This document shows, piece after piece, positions 33,998-46,309 of a stretch of DNA of 64,000 bases. The notes under the pieces were generated by a model, which was not told the DNA's origin, did not search any database, and saw only the letters and a program-made list of their open reading frames with translations. The number at the start of each line of letters is the position of its first letter. The stretch's first letter is position 1. Source of the stretch: Stenocarpella maydis (lineage: Eukaryota > Ascomycota > Sordariomycetes > Diaporthales > Diaporthaceae); the NCBI GenBank assembly GCA_002270565.1, contig NQMI01000044.1:62001-126000 (forward strand), read 5' to 3'. Position numbers and translations under genes: made by a program.

Positions 33998-36318
33998 TTA
34001 AGGGTAGACAGGCTTGTGTCTATATCGACCACTGCACCAAACCATCCACTTTGCACTCGCTGGTGTGCGGACCAAAGAGGAAACTCATGGCCTGGCGAGC
34101 GGCGAGCGTCGAGCGTCAAAGCATCGGTAGCCTTGCAGGTGGGGATGTTGATCTTGTCGGGCCAGATATGGGAGGGCATTGTGATCAGTGATCCAAGACC
34201 CGTGGCCCGCCCAGTCGATCCGGTTCGGAGTTACTACTCGTCCCGTGCGAAGTTGGGCCCCAGGTCTCCAAGGCCCCACGGAGATGAGCTGATGGCTGGC
34301 GGTGCTGGGTTGGCTGGGGTAGGGTCTAGGGCGACAACGGGGCTGGGTAATATGAGCTGGGGATATTATTGCATACCTGCTGGTAGCTCCAGCTCGTCAG
34401 CCACTGTACGGAGTAGTGTAGTGCACTAGTGTACTACTGCATGCCTGGTATGTTAGGCAGGTAGGAATTGTACATACTTTGGGGGCACAGGGGTGGGGCC
34501 TCTGCATATGTCCAACTACATCATACTAATACATGCTCGACACCACACAACAAACATGGCAGATGCAGGCACTTCCGAACCGACCGTACTGGACGGAATG
34601 CGTGCGTGTACACCATGCCGCATACTGCGTCCCTCGCCGGCCTGCACCTCTCGCGCGGGGTCGGCGTCCGCAGGGGTCCCGCGGCCGAGGTTATCACGGT
34701 CGTCTTCGGGTCCGACGTGGCCGTCTTTGCTGGACGACCACGAGAAACCGAGGCTGGCCAGGCCAAGGCGGCCAGCGCGGGACAGCGCTGCCATGGGCCA
34801 AGACCAAGGGCCAAGACCGAGGGCCAAGACCAGCCCAACTGCAGTTCCAGAAGATTTCGCCAACCTCGCCTACCGTTTCATCCAGGACTGGGCTGCCACC
34901 CCACCCCAGTGCCCACGGCCCAAACACCGGCGTTCCGTTCCAAGAGCTCCCCAGACCAGAGTCCCAGAACCCTAATCATAGTAGCATGCAGGAACAATGG
35001 ACGCCCACCCCGCGCGTCGCCCCCCGAGCGAGCGCATGGCCATGCTCCTATTTTCACACGCGCATACACACTGCGCGCACTTTGACACTGCGCCGCCCAG
35101 CACAGTCAAGGGCACCGCCAGATGGGACGAAACGTGGCTGCCATGGCAATCGCCATTCGGTCCCTTGACGGGCGGGCGGGCCACCAAGCCCTCCGTGTCA
35201 GGCCGGAACCGCGCCGTCCTCAGGAGATGATCTTGGAGCCAGTGGATCCTCCGCGAAATCATCCCCGGATGGGCCCATCTGGCAGCCCATGGGATATCTC
35301 CCAGTGCCAGCCACCTGTCAGATCTTAGAGATCCCGCCCGCCCGCTCGTTTCACGGTTCACAGAGCCTACACTAGGGGAAACACACCCACCCAGCACGGG
35401 CGCGCACTCGAAAGGGGCCTGTCCAATCCAGGCAATCCAGGGCAGGCCACCCACATGTCACGAATCCACTCCTCCAACAGACGAGCATGGTGCATGCACA
35501 TACCGTGTACGGTCTAGCACAGTACAACGCCTGCTCACCTGCCCGCAACAATGTGCCAACCGAACCTGGTCCGATCCAGGCACATTCCATTGATCGGACC
35601 ACCCGGGCCCGCGGGACAGGCAGGTAGTCATGTCCTGTGGTCATGGCCATGATCAGTCTGTGGGCATGGTCGTCTCGAAAGCCTTGTTGTTCTGCAGTCG
35701 TGGTCGCGGTCTTGGTTGTGGCTGACAGCCGGAGACGGGCACTGGGACTGCACTCGCCACCGCATGACATTCGCTGGTCTCGGCGACGTACGATTTAATT
35801 CAGGGGCATTATCAGGCCCACTTAACTTCCCTGCCGACCAAGCCCCGCCTAGACTGACCTGCCCTGTCGGCAGTTCTCCCTCTGATGATGCAGCCGCCTG
35901 ATCCACCTCGAAGGCCCCCAGCGATCCACGATCGGCGAACCGTCCCCCCTAGTAGATACCAGCCACCATTGCCGAACGTTACCCTGCGGTACTTGGGCGG
36001 GACTGATTCATCATCGTCAGCCTTACGCAGATGACCAGGCGAGGCAAGACATTCTCGGCCTGGCCATCATCTCCCCGCGGTACCCTCGTCAAACAAGCAG
36101 TAACATGACCTCGTTTCAATCGGTCCGCCGGCCGAGCTACCAACCTTACAAGCCAGCCAGTGAGTGTATTCTTTATAAGCCGCACACCGTAGAGCCCGGG
36201 CCCGCGGCGAAGGCATCCCCGAGATTTGACTTCCTCTGATGCTTGACGTGATGTGTGATGCGGACTACCGGCCCGCAGCTACTTGTCCTCCAATTTCCAT
36301 CCCACTCCATGCTTTCTG

Positions 36319-36344
36319 CCCCCCCCCCGGTTGAGGGGGGGGGG
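36319..36344. repeat. C10-GGTTGA-G10 perfect hairpin
   Basis: Ten consecutive C, a six-base loop GGTTGA, then ten consecutive G. The arms are fully complementary. It sits in non-coding DNA 5.6 kb upstream of the homeobox start. Confidence 0.9.
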
Positions 36345-37706
36345 TAACGCGTGTAGATCTCTTTATACATCCGAGATATGTTCAAGAATGCCGTGGCTCG
36401 CGATCAACATTGGCCTCGTGTTCTAGAAGCATCCTATTGATGGTCACCTCCCTGGCTTATTTTGGGTGAAACTTTTCCTCTTGCCCTGGTACGGTACGTG
36501 CTAGCATTCATATAGCGCCCAAGACGTGTCAACGTCGCACGATTGGGATGAACGACAAGCTCCCCTTTGCTGCATGAGGAATATGCAGCCAATTACCGGC
36601 TGCACTGCAAATGAGCCGTGCCCAAGCCGTGGTAAAATAAATAATCATCAGCATTGCCTCTTGCGGCAAGGCACTGGCGAAAATGCACTCAAACCCACGA
36701 CTTGCCGTGCAAGGGGAACGACCAAACAATTAAACTCCTCACATTACCATGCAGTGGTACTAGGATGGCGGGCATCCTTGTGGCAAGAGGCGCACACCGA
36801 GGTCGCACGTACAAGTCAAGTCATGCCAGCTCCGATTGCACGACACACGACTCGTTGCTTTCCACTTTTATCAGGGAACCCAGGTAGCTTTATGCCAAGC
36901 CGATCAGTGATCCCGACCAAGACTGAAACTTACTCTTCTGAAAAGTAAGCTCCATCTACCCGCCTCTTTGCTGAAGGGGCCATGGGTGTTATTTAGGTTT
37001 GTGCCTTGGGCTGGTGCGACTTCGCGAGGCTGTTCGCATCTGGCTCCAGCTACGCCTTGGCACGATGAGTTGCGGTCGGATTTGGGTCCGTCTTTGAGGA
37101 ACCTCCCACAAGACATCTCACACCCGACCCGCCTCTCCTGCTCGGCTTCACTTCAAATCTCGGCGCTGTCCCACGGATGCCATGAGCCATGGGAGCCACG
37201 GTGGTCTCTCCGTCTCTGATGCCCGGGCAAGGCGCCACACTTACATGTGACATGGCACTTTCTTTGAGCGGTCAGGGCCCACCTGAGCGGCCGCCTGAGG
37301 GGGTTTGGCCTAGACACCTCAACGGAAACAGCAGAGCAAAAAGCAGCTAGCCGCCCTCATGGTGTGATCAGGAAGCGCACTGTCTCCCATCATCAAGCTT
37401 ATTGACTGGTCTTCCCCTGTTCCACAGCCGCCGGCAGCTCCGCGACGTGGCTTGGTGGACGGCGGCGTCCGTGATCCGGTGCAGCACCGGATACTGAGCC
37501 CCCGCCTGTTGCCCGGACTGCTTGGTCCTCCACTCGACCGCTGGAAGAAGAACTGTGCCTCATATGCCGGGCGGAAGATGGCGCATCTTCGCGACGCTCA
37601 AGATTACCGCACAAAGCTGGATCAACAACAATTCCAGGAACCCTCCCTGATGTTCGAGACCGTCTTCTATTACACTTCCCCATCGCCGTACTCGACCACC
37701 TGGCCT

Positions 37707-37721
37707 GGGGGGGGGGGGGGG
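37707..37721 (+). repeat. Run of 15 G
   Basis: Fifteen consecutive G, the longest homopurine mononucleotide run of this kind in the window. A run of 13 G lies at 41138-41150 and one of nine at 40348-40356. Confidence 0.95.
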
Positions 37722-38400
37722 ACGCGATAGGCTCACCCCTGGAGCACAGTGACGGCCCAGATTAAAGGGTCCACGACGCGTCTGGTATCCACTTCTGCCG
37801 GAGATCCTCTGCAGATATTCCCATTACATGAGAAATCGCGCTGGAATCTCTCAGAACGCAGATGCTAGTCTTCACCCACCTTCTCAGCCTTCACTAGTCT
37901 CGGGAGTGACGACCGTGAGGGCATCGTTGGGTCGGAGAATTTGGCGACTGATGAGGCTCAATCTCCTGTGTTTGACCAGGGGGTCGTGTTAATTTGCCAG
38001 TCGCCAACTGGCAGAGTGCCTGCCTGTCCCTGAAATCAATCCTCAATCGCAATGTCACATTCAAGATTCAAGGAAGCCCTGTCCCGAGATCAACTCTGAT
38101 AGAACCTGCCACCTATCAGCACCGCAAGCAGCAAACTCAGGATGTCTTCTGCGAAGAGGATTTCCTCACGCAGCCGGATCCCACTAATACGCAGATTGCA
38201 GTCTTTCAAAAGGTGGGTGTTGTTTCCGAGATCTGATCAATCACGCACGCTCAAACGACATGGGGTAGTTGAGACGAAAGAGGGATCGACCGCTCAGAAT
38301 AGCACATAGGGTGGCAACGGCTACTGGGTACGCCATGGTGCGCATTACTGGACTGGCCACATTTGCCGAGGACCATGACATGCCAGGGCCCTGCCTCGTG

Positions 38401-38549
38401 CACCTCCCCAGGGTCCCAAGCGTTAAATATGGACTTGTCCAGGCAGAGTCGCTTTTGCTAGCAAACTACGCAAAGTATTACTTTATGTACCCAGAATTGC
38501 CAATAGAAATTGTACCACGAGACTTAGCGCTTGGGACCCCGGGGAGGTG
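38401..38549. mobile_element. 149-bp inverted-repeat element (MITE-like or fold-back)
   Basis: Left arm 38401-38426 and right arm 38524-38549 are inverted repeats of 26 nt with two mismatches (CACCTCCCC-A/G-GGGTCCCAAGCG). The 97-nt interior is more AT-rich than its flanks and contains a perfect 12-bp palindrome, TTTGCTAGCAAA, at 38454-38465. The size and layout suit a miniature inverted-repeat element. No target-site duplication is evident at the flanks (CGTG on the left, TATA on the right), so insertion is unproven. No second copy was noticed in the window. Confidence 0.55.
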
Positions 38550-41500
38550 TATACACGTTGTAGTAAGGCACAATCCATGGGCGCAAGCATTGCCCCTTCT
38601 GTTCCTGGCCTTGTGCCTGTGGAGCACGCGGTGATGTCTTGCACCACCCCGTGCCACTCGGCTGGGCCTGCCCACCCGGCTCCTTCGCTTCAGATCCGTG
38701 TGGACTGTCATTAACCTCGTCGTATCATCATATTATCATCGGAGGCCATCATCCACTACACCCACGGTGACGTGACGTAGAACAACAAGATGCTTTGGTG
38801 GGGCACTGTGCTCGGAAGACTGTCTAGCCCATCTCAGCCATGCCTTTGCCATTCCGTGGGCCAATGTTCGCGTGACCTCCTTTTGTTGTGCTTTTGTGTC
38901 CTTCCTCTACCATTTTGCGTCAAGGGATAGAGGTCGGTGTGCCCATGTGCCAACAACCTTAATGGCTGGATGACAGGCAAGTTTTACTTCAAAACGGCCC
39001 ACACGCTAGCCGGAACAGACGGCCAGTCGACTACACACACCAGCGTATAGTGTACAAGAGCCACCACACACCCGTGCACTGCGGTAGCTTTTTATACACA
39101 TGGGTAAGGGCCGTCCAGTCATGCAGCATTCTTCATTCAAGGAACGGCTCGCCGAAGCATCTCGCCCACCTCTCTTGTTTGGTGAGCACAAAGTACAGGG
39201 CCTGGGCCCTAGGCTGCTGAACGCACCGCCCAGGAGCTCGGAAATCCCAACACATCGGAACCGCGTCACGCCAAAGGGCGAGGATTGATGTGCTATTCGT
39301 GCGATCTCTGGTCGGCTAAGCACAAACAATGGTTTCCCCGTCGCTTGACTCAAGGTTGTCTCGGACTTGGGACGGCCCCAACCAGTAGTAGGCTCTGGCT
39401 GGACAAGGCTGGCGGCTTGACCAGCCCAAGGCCCCAGGCCCTGTTTCTATGTTTGGAGAGTGCGTGCCATCGTGGGAGCCAGGGCATGATCGTACCAGGC
39501 ATCTCGACAGCAAGCAAGCAAGCAAACGGCCCCGCCTGTCTTGTGGATCGCAGCACCGCCGACAGTCAATCAGCCAGTCAGTCAGCAGCGGCTTAGGCTG
39601 TTTGACATGGGCACCAAGAAAACGAAAGAAGAAGAAAAAAAGCATAAGCTCCACAGCATGTTGCTATTCCCGCGGGCTGATCACGCGCGCCACATACTTA
39701 CTCCCTGTTGCTGATACCCAGCCTTCTTTCTTTGTTGTGACTTCTTTTTTTGGAGGATCTCAGCGCCTCGCCATGGTGAAACGGAAGAAAGACTGGACCT
39801 GCAGCAAGTCGCAAACCTACTTTCGCAAGGCTCAATGCCGGGCGCTGCATCATGCAAGACGTGATGTGAGGCTCTGTTGCCCAGCTGACGACGGGGTCTC
39901 TCGCCTACAACGGAAGGGGCCTCCACATAGTCAGTGGGTTAGACTTTCAGGTCCTCGAGCGGTTGGCGGTTGCAGAGATGCGCGGAAACATCTGAGACGG
40001 GTCGGTCTTGGTTTGCGGGGAAGGGGAAAGGGGACAAGACCAGCCAGCTCATCACTCGCTATCGTCTTCACCTCGGGCACACTTTCGTCATCTGCCATCG
40101 GATCGGATCACGTCTCTACCACCGCAGCTGCCCTTTTGAGGCTGCTCCCCGCAGGTCAACCTCGCGTCGCCGCGCCGCACGGGAGGATCTGCACAACGGT
40201 CCGCCCGGCACAAGGGGGACCCATGGACTCCGGACGTCTCTAACCAGGCACATTCATGCGAGGGACTTCCACGAATCGCTCGCTACACGGTCACATATAG
40301 GTACATACAGCACATGTGCTGGAGCGTGCTGCTAAATCCTGCTCTGAGGGGGGGGGTCGCAGCTGTTCTCTCTCGCCCAGCATGCGACGCCGAGATCACA
40401 CCCGGCACATCGATCCTCCCTCTGATCCAGAACCTACCACGACCAGGCGAGCGGCCTCGGCTGCCAAATTTGCTCCAAAAATCATCTGATAGTACAGACC
40501 CCTGGCCCAAGGACGTCTTGTCACGACCGGGGTCCGGCCTGTACTCGCTTGCTTTTGCAAGACAAGCGTCTTGCGTCACGACAGCAACGTGCAGCTTGTG
40601 CCCCCTCGCTTAAGCTCCTCGGTGGGAATCCTATGCCGGCGGCCATGCGCTGCTGCAAGAGCCGGCAGGATGTGGCGGGCTTCTCGCCCAGGTGGCTTTC
40701 GGCCAAGGATGCAGCATCCCGCCGTCGTCGCCCAATGACTTGAGGCTCTTGCGTCACCCATGACCTGCGGTCAATTAACATGCAGCACATGGCTTCGGGC
40801 GGCCCCTTTTGACGACCCTTCCGAGCTGCTGGAAAATGTAATTCTCGGCGCAGTCCAAAGGCATCTGAGGCTTCTCATCCCTGGTTTCCCAGCACTAACA
40901 CGCTGGCAGGGAGGCTCGTGCAGACCCGGCGTGTCGCGCCTCCAGCCAGCAGAGCCACGCACACTTGTTTACAGGCCCGATAGCCCCTGGCTTGTCCGTT
41001 GCTGTGGTTCTTGCTCATCAACGTTGGCAAGACATGTGCCGCGCGTCCGGGCGACAAACAGAACAGAACAGAACAACATTCATGCGACGGGAAACGCAGA
41101 GGCTCAGCCTGCGGCCTGCAGAATGCGACTCCGCCGCGGGGGGGGGGGGGCAGCTGGACGTGTGTCACTACTGGTAGGTGGCCTTTTTCTCATCAGGTCA
41201 GTACTCACGCCTTTGGCTGGGCGGGTCAACAGCCGGCTCCACATTGTTTCGCCTCATCTCAGAGCTTCGACCGACCGGCACAGGTCTCGGCCCATGGCGG
41301 GCCCACCGGTTGACACTTGCCGTCACCTTTCCCCCTCCGGGCTGAGCTGCGTCAGCTGGGCGGACGCGGTGTAAATCGCAGAAGTCTGCTCGAACGCGTG
41401 GACCGTGCCCGAGCGTCTGTGCCTGGCCGTCTGTGCCGCGCGCGCCACCGCTCAAAGACCAAACATCGCCAAACTGCGATGGCGGTGCCCCTGCATCTCC

Positions 41501-44500
41501 TCGCAGGCTAAGCCGCAAACTTTGACGATTCGCTACATTCCCCCGACCTGTGCGTGGGGCAAAGAAATCTCCTCTTCGGTCTCCTCACCCGATGCCAAAG
41601 TCCAGAGAGCCAGGTCCTGGGATGACTGGCGGCAGGTGGCGTATAAGCCTCGTGGGGGATGCCGCTCGTGCAAGGAGAGAGAGAGACTGGGTTGTGGCTC
41701 GAGCTCCATGGCTTTGTCCTTGTTCGTTTGAACCTGCTGTCAGCGGCGACTGCATAGCCTCTGGGTCTTGACCTCTGTTTCTGGCCAGAAATATACTCGC
41801 AAGCCTGGCTGTAGTGGCTTGGCTGGGTATTTCCAGCGGGACATTGAAAATCGCGCGGGAGTTCGCGATTCCGAGGGCTCCTAGGATATATTTCTCTATC
41901 TACACACTCGAACTACGAGCCACCACCACATTACGTCTACTGGTTGCGTGTGACCGCTAGGTAGGGTACGCATCAATGGTCGTTCCTGTTGCGGCAGCTC
42001 GCTAGTGGAAGCCGTCAGTTGGGCATGAACCAGACCATGGATTCCGAGCAATCCGGTTTGCCCCGAACCAGCGAGTAGTTGCAAGCCGGCTGCCTAGGTC
42101 GGCTGGGCGCTCGCGGCAGCGGTGGCATACAAGGCTACACAAAAAAGCGATAGGTGGTGCATATATTAGGAAACAAACAGGCGTGAACGAGACGTTGGCA
42201 CCAAGGACTGGCATAACAGAGTCTGTTTTGCTTCCTCGGGTCATTACTCGTCTACGGTTGTTGCTAGAAAAGCCCCCACTGCGTGGAACCTTGCAGCCCA
42301 ACATGTTGTCCACGGCTTTGATTCCCATATGTTCAAAAGACCTGAGGCTTGTCTCGGATCCCAAACGCGCGCACCGCTAAAAAATTCGGCCCAAGTGCGT
42401 CTCTAGCAGTCACAGAGAGTCTTCCAACAAACGGTTTGGCAGTCTGTAATCCGCTGCAGCCAAGCCTGTTCGCATGGTTCTTCGCTGGTGGATATACTGA
42501 GTGTCTTCCAAGACTTCAGAAGTTTCTGGCCTTGGTCTCTGGCAGCCTCCAGACGCTGGTACACTGGGCAAATAGAGACTGGGTATGCACCAGGGGCGAG
42601 ATGGCACCAGGAACAGCTTGCCCTCGATATGTGCACGATTGTATTGTCTTCAAAGTTGCCATGGTAACTGGGACTTTCGAGTTAAAGCTGATGGAGAAGG
42701 ACCAGTGTCATCTGTTCGAAACTATTGCGGTCAGAGTCACGAGTAACGATGTGTCTTACCGATCTTAACGACAACAATAAATCCGACAGAACTGACAGAC
42801 ACCGGTCGGCGAACCGGTCAAGAGTGGCGCGTGAGAGACCTCGCTGATGTTAACTTTTGTCATATTCTTTTTGGGGCTCCCCAGCACGTCACTTTCATGT
42901 CTCATCCTGTCCCACGCCAGGCTATGCTGTAGCACCCCGCAAACAGAGACAGGGCTCTCTCAACCACCGTGGCGTGGGTGCATTAGGGGAAAGAAGAAAA
43001 AAAGAAGGGACCCAGTGAGAGGACCGCCTGCCCGTCGAGTGCGGAATCTTGTGGCCGGCCCCGATCCAGCCCATGGGATCTCGCAGCTCGGTTATCGTGA
43101 ACCCCTAAGAGTCGAGTCGCTGTGTCGGGCCGGCATCTATGTCTGGTGCGCGCACGCGCGCGGGTGTGTGTGGCCGCATTGAGAAGCACGTCTTACCGAG
43201 CCTGACTGCTGGCCTGGGGCCCCGTGCGAGGGCGGGTATGAGCAGTGAGGCTTGCATGGCCCGAGACCTGCTTGTACGATCTCGCGACCACCATCCCTCA
43301 CGATCTCGTCGCCGCCGAGTGTTGGGGGTTTGGTGGGTGGAGGTGGGGGCCACCAGGTGACCCGGCATAAGGACGGCAGATCTGCGCCTGGGGCGTTGTG
43401 AAATCTGGGAGGCGGCTGTTTGACGCCTGAGCACATCCCCAGGTCTCGCGCGCGTCGCCACTGAGCTCCGACCGATGAGGTCACCCTGGTGCGCGAGCCA
43501 GCAGGCAGCTTGGTGGTTGGTATCCGGAGGTGGTAGTCGCCAGCTAGGCGGCCGGCCCCGGTCCGCAAAGTAAATAAGTCACGGGCTCTCGAGTCTCACA
43601 GAGAAACCCCCGTCCCCTGATGTACCCCCAGTCGAAGGATTGGGCTGAGGTCTGATGATATCAAGGCAGGGAGGGTGCGGCTGGAGGTGGGTTCTCGCCT
43701 GTCCCTGGCCCCCCCATTATCTTCCTTCCGTGAGGTGGCGGTGCATATGTCTCGCTGAATCTCACTTGACCTAGGCCGCTCTCGAGGTGACCACATTCTC
43801 GCAGATGGCCTATCAGCCGGCGGCCGGAAGGCGCCTGCCTATCTCGTGGCCCCTCGCCCTGCAGCTACAAGGCTGTGATATCCATCCTATGGAGTCGAGG
43901 GAGTGGAATAGTGGAGGCTCGCCTAAAATGCCCGCATACATAGATGTGGTCAAACCCGGACAAACGTGCCCCGAAATCGGCATGTTGGGAGGAAAAGCAA
44001 AAAGTCGCCTCGACTCGCCCCTCGCCTCGCTTGAGCCGGGGGCCGTGGGGAGGGGGGTTCCTCGATCCCAGGAGCAGAAGCAATGTCTCGATATATAAAC
44101 CGACCGCCTAGAACGTTTTGGACCACGAGATGGGGGGTGGGCCAGCTCACGCGGACCCCAAAAGGGGCTTCCGGGCCACGCCCCCCGTAGATGTGGACTG
44201 AACCTCCTTCATTGATGCCGGCTGCAGCGGGACTCGGCTCCGTGCAGCCGGAAAGCACGTCTTGTGGGGTGTGAGCCTCGATACAGCGCTCGCGCTGCGC
44301 GTCGTCTCTTCGCCGCAGCAGGGTGTGAGAAGTCGGTGGAGTGCCCTCGTGGCAAGTATAGTCGCCTCTTGAGGTTGGCTGCGGGAGTCGACAATTCTTT
44401 CAGGCCCCCGCCCTTTGATGATGGATGAAGTACCTATGCGTTTCTAATGACGGATCATGTTGGTTCGTAAAATAGCATGTCTGGACGCGGTTGATAACTA

Positions 44501-44872
44501 AATATATCAAATCAATTGCGCTTGGGAAGATGCTTCCCGCCGTTCGGGCTTAGGCTCTTGGATATCCCGGGTTTGAGCGTTGATTAGGTGGCTCGGACGA
44601 TGGCGTGTGACAGCGTAAGCCTGAAGAGTAGACCAGAGTGTATTGTGTTTGTGTAGGAAGGAAATACAAGGATAAGAGTGAGATGGATGTAGACGCAGTT
44701 GGCGTGTAGGGAAGAATCCCATGGCGATGGCTGGTCTAATATCAAAGCCCATCATAGTATTAGTCCTCGCCACGTCCGATCAGTTGAGAGGGCAGGACTC
44801 TCATCAAACTAGCGTCCTCTCTTGGAGTTTCGCTACCGCATGCAATGTAGATTACGGCATGCTCATGACAGT

Positions 44873-45946
44873 TTAGTAGTCGTAGAAGCCCTTCCCGCTC
44901 TTCTTGCCCAGCCAGCCAGCATCCACCATCTTGCCCAAGAGCACGCTCGGTCGATACTTGCCGTCACCCGTCTCCCCATGCAACACCTTCATGATTGCCA
45001 GGCAAGTGTCCAACCCAATGAAGTCAGCCAACTGCAGCGGGCCCATGGGCACATTGGTCCCGTTCTTCATGATAGCATCTATAGAGTCCCGGTCACCAAC
45101 ACCAGTCTCCAGGCAGATGACGGCTTCGTTAATATAGGGCATCAGGATACGGTTGGCCAGGAAGCCAGGCGAGTCGGCAGACACGGACGGGATCTTGCCC
45201 ATTGCCTTGCAGAAGGCAATGGCACGGTCGATCGTCTCCTGGCTGGTCTGCAGGCCGCTGATAATCTCGACGCCCTTCTGCACTGGGACAGGGTTCATGA
45301 AATGTGTCGAGACCACGCGCGAGCTGGCAGAAAGATCATTTGGGTCCTTTGTCGTGGAGGTGGCAATGCGGGTGATAGAGATGGAGGAAGTGTTGGTGGC
45401 TAGGATGGCGTGAGACGGGCAAACCTGTGCCAGTTTTGAGAATATTTCAAACTTGAGGCTTGGGACCTCCGGCACGGCCTCGATCACGAAATCAACTTCG
45501 GCGAGGGCGTCGATAGACGTGGCAGGATAGATATTGGAGCGGGCCTGGTCGGCCTGCTCCTGAGTGATGCGTTCCTTGGAGACATCTTTGGCAAGGAGCT
45601 TGTCTGGATGGCATGGTCAGCGTGCTGCTGGCGAGGTCCCTGGTACGATATAAACTCGAGAGATGCACACCTGCGAATTTGAGGCCCTTTTCAAGAGATG
45701 CTTGAGAGTTATCGACCAAGGTGACGGGGACCTGGGCTCTTTGCGCAGCGACCAGAGCTATTCCGAGGCCCTGATTGCGGGTTAGCTCGCGGACTCACTG
45801 AGGCTTTCACATGTCTGGGGATCACTCACCATCTGTCCGGCGCCGACAACACCCAGCCTCTTGACTGGCGTTTTTGAGGAGCTGTATTGCCTCAACTGAG
45901 GCGACACTCTCCGGAATTGCCGCGCTCTTGAAGCTGAGAATGCCAT
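44873..45946 (-). CDS. Mitochondrial 3-hydroxyacyl-CoA dehydrogenase
   Basis: NAD-dependent short-chain 3-hydroxyacyl-CoA (3-hydroxybutyryl-CoA) dehydrogenase of fatty-acid beta-oxidation. Exons 45830-45946, 45671-45770 and 44873-45603 give 315 residues. The leader MAFSASRARQFRRVSPQLRQ has Arg and Ser but no acids, a mitochondrial presequence. The Rossmann loop VVGAGQMG sits at residues 33-40 and is split by the first intron after GAGQM. Catalytic landmarks are ATNTSSIS, the His of STHFMNPVP (residue about 173) and SPGFLANRILMPYINEA. The C-terminal domain ends GKKSGKGFYDY. No SKL-type peroxisomal signal is present, which with the leader argues for mitochondria. Introns are 59 and 67 nt. Divergent from TOF1. 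Confidence 0.93.
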
Positions 45947-46309
45947 TTTGTTGGATGGAATACTGGGGGAAGGGATAAGACGCTCGTTGGCGGACACACG
46001 TCCTCGGTGTCATGTCGTTAACATAGCCGAGACCCCGGCGGCTATCCTCGGGCTCTCTGCCCTCGTAACTAACTCACTTGTGAAAAAAGAACACAGGGTT
46101 GGGGTTGGCAAGCGGAACGAGGGGGGGATGGCTTTCGCTAAGTGCTCGACGCGTCACGTTTTGCCGCGGCGCGTCTCCCTCGAGTTTCCCATTTACGCGC
46201 TCGGGAGCCAGGCCCTACCAAAAGTCAACACCACCACCACATCCCGCCTTCCAGGGTTCTATTCTTGGTCCAGCGCTGTGGATTGAGGTCGGTCCCACAG
46301 AATTTGACC
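45947..46309. promoter_or_regulatory. Shared dehydrogenase / TOF1 promoter
   Basis: 363 bp between divergent start codons must contain both promoters. A G run lies at about 46122. No known motif was recognised. Confidence 0.5.

Larger units (their letters stand above)
30728..44872. promoter_or_regulatory. 14-kb gene-poor region upstream of the homeobox gene
   Basis: No accepted gene in about 14.1 kb between the homeobox start and the 3' end of the dehydrogenase gene. ORFs are common only because the sequence is GC-rich; their translations are Arg/Pro/Ser/Cys-rich and differ in every frame. The interval contains runs of 9-15 G at 30846, 31217, 31668, 37707, 40348 and 41138, a C10/G10 hairpin (36319-36344), a CAG-rich microsatellite (32324-32372), a GGGCGA array (33958-33997) and a 149-bp inverted-repeat element (38401-38549). 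At least the first 1-3 kb is probably promoter and 5' UTR. The rest may be distal regulatory DNA, long non-coding transcription units or decayed sequence. Confidence 0.5.

Noticed and set aside
33990..34006. Telomere-like GGGTTAAGGG next to the GGGCGA array
   Set aside because: The unit is TTAAGGG, seen once, not tandem TTAGGG; not an interstitial telomere.
34468..35168. Three overlapping plus-strand ORFs of 160-211 codons
   Set aside because: All three frames are open together, Arg/Pro-rich, with a short internal tandem repeat (GGGCCAAGACC); no recognisable domain.
38269..38634. 121-codon ORF
   Set aside because: It runs straight through both arms of the inverted-repeat element, so the coding appearance is accidental.
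42349..42768. 139-codon plus-strand ORF ending near 42768
   Set aside because: Mixed, cysteine-scattered composition with no domain or splice context; an overlapping antisense frame is also open.
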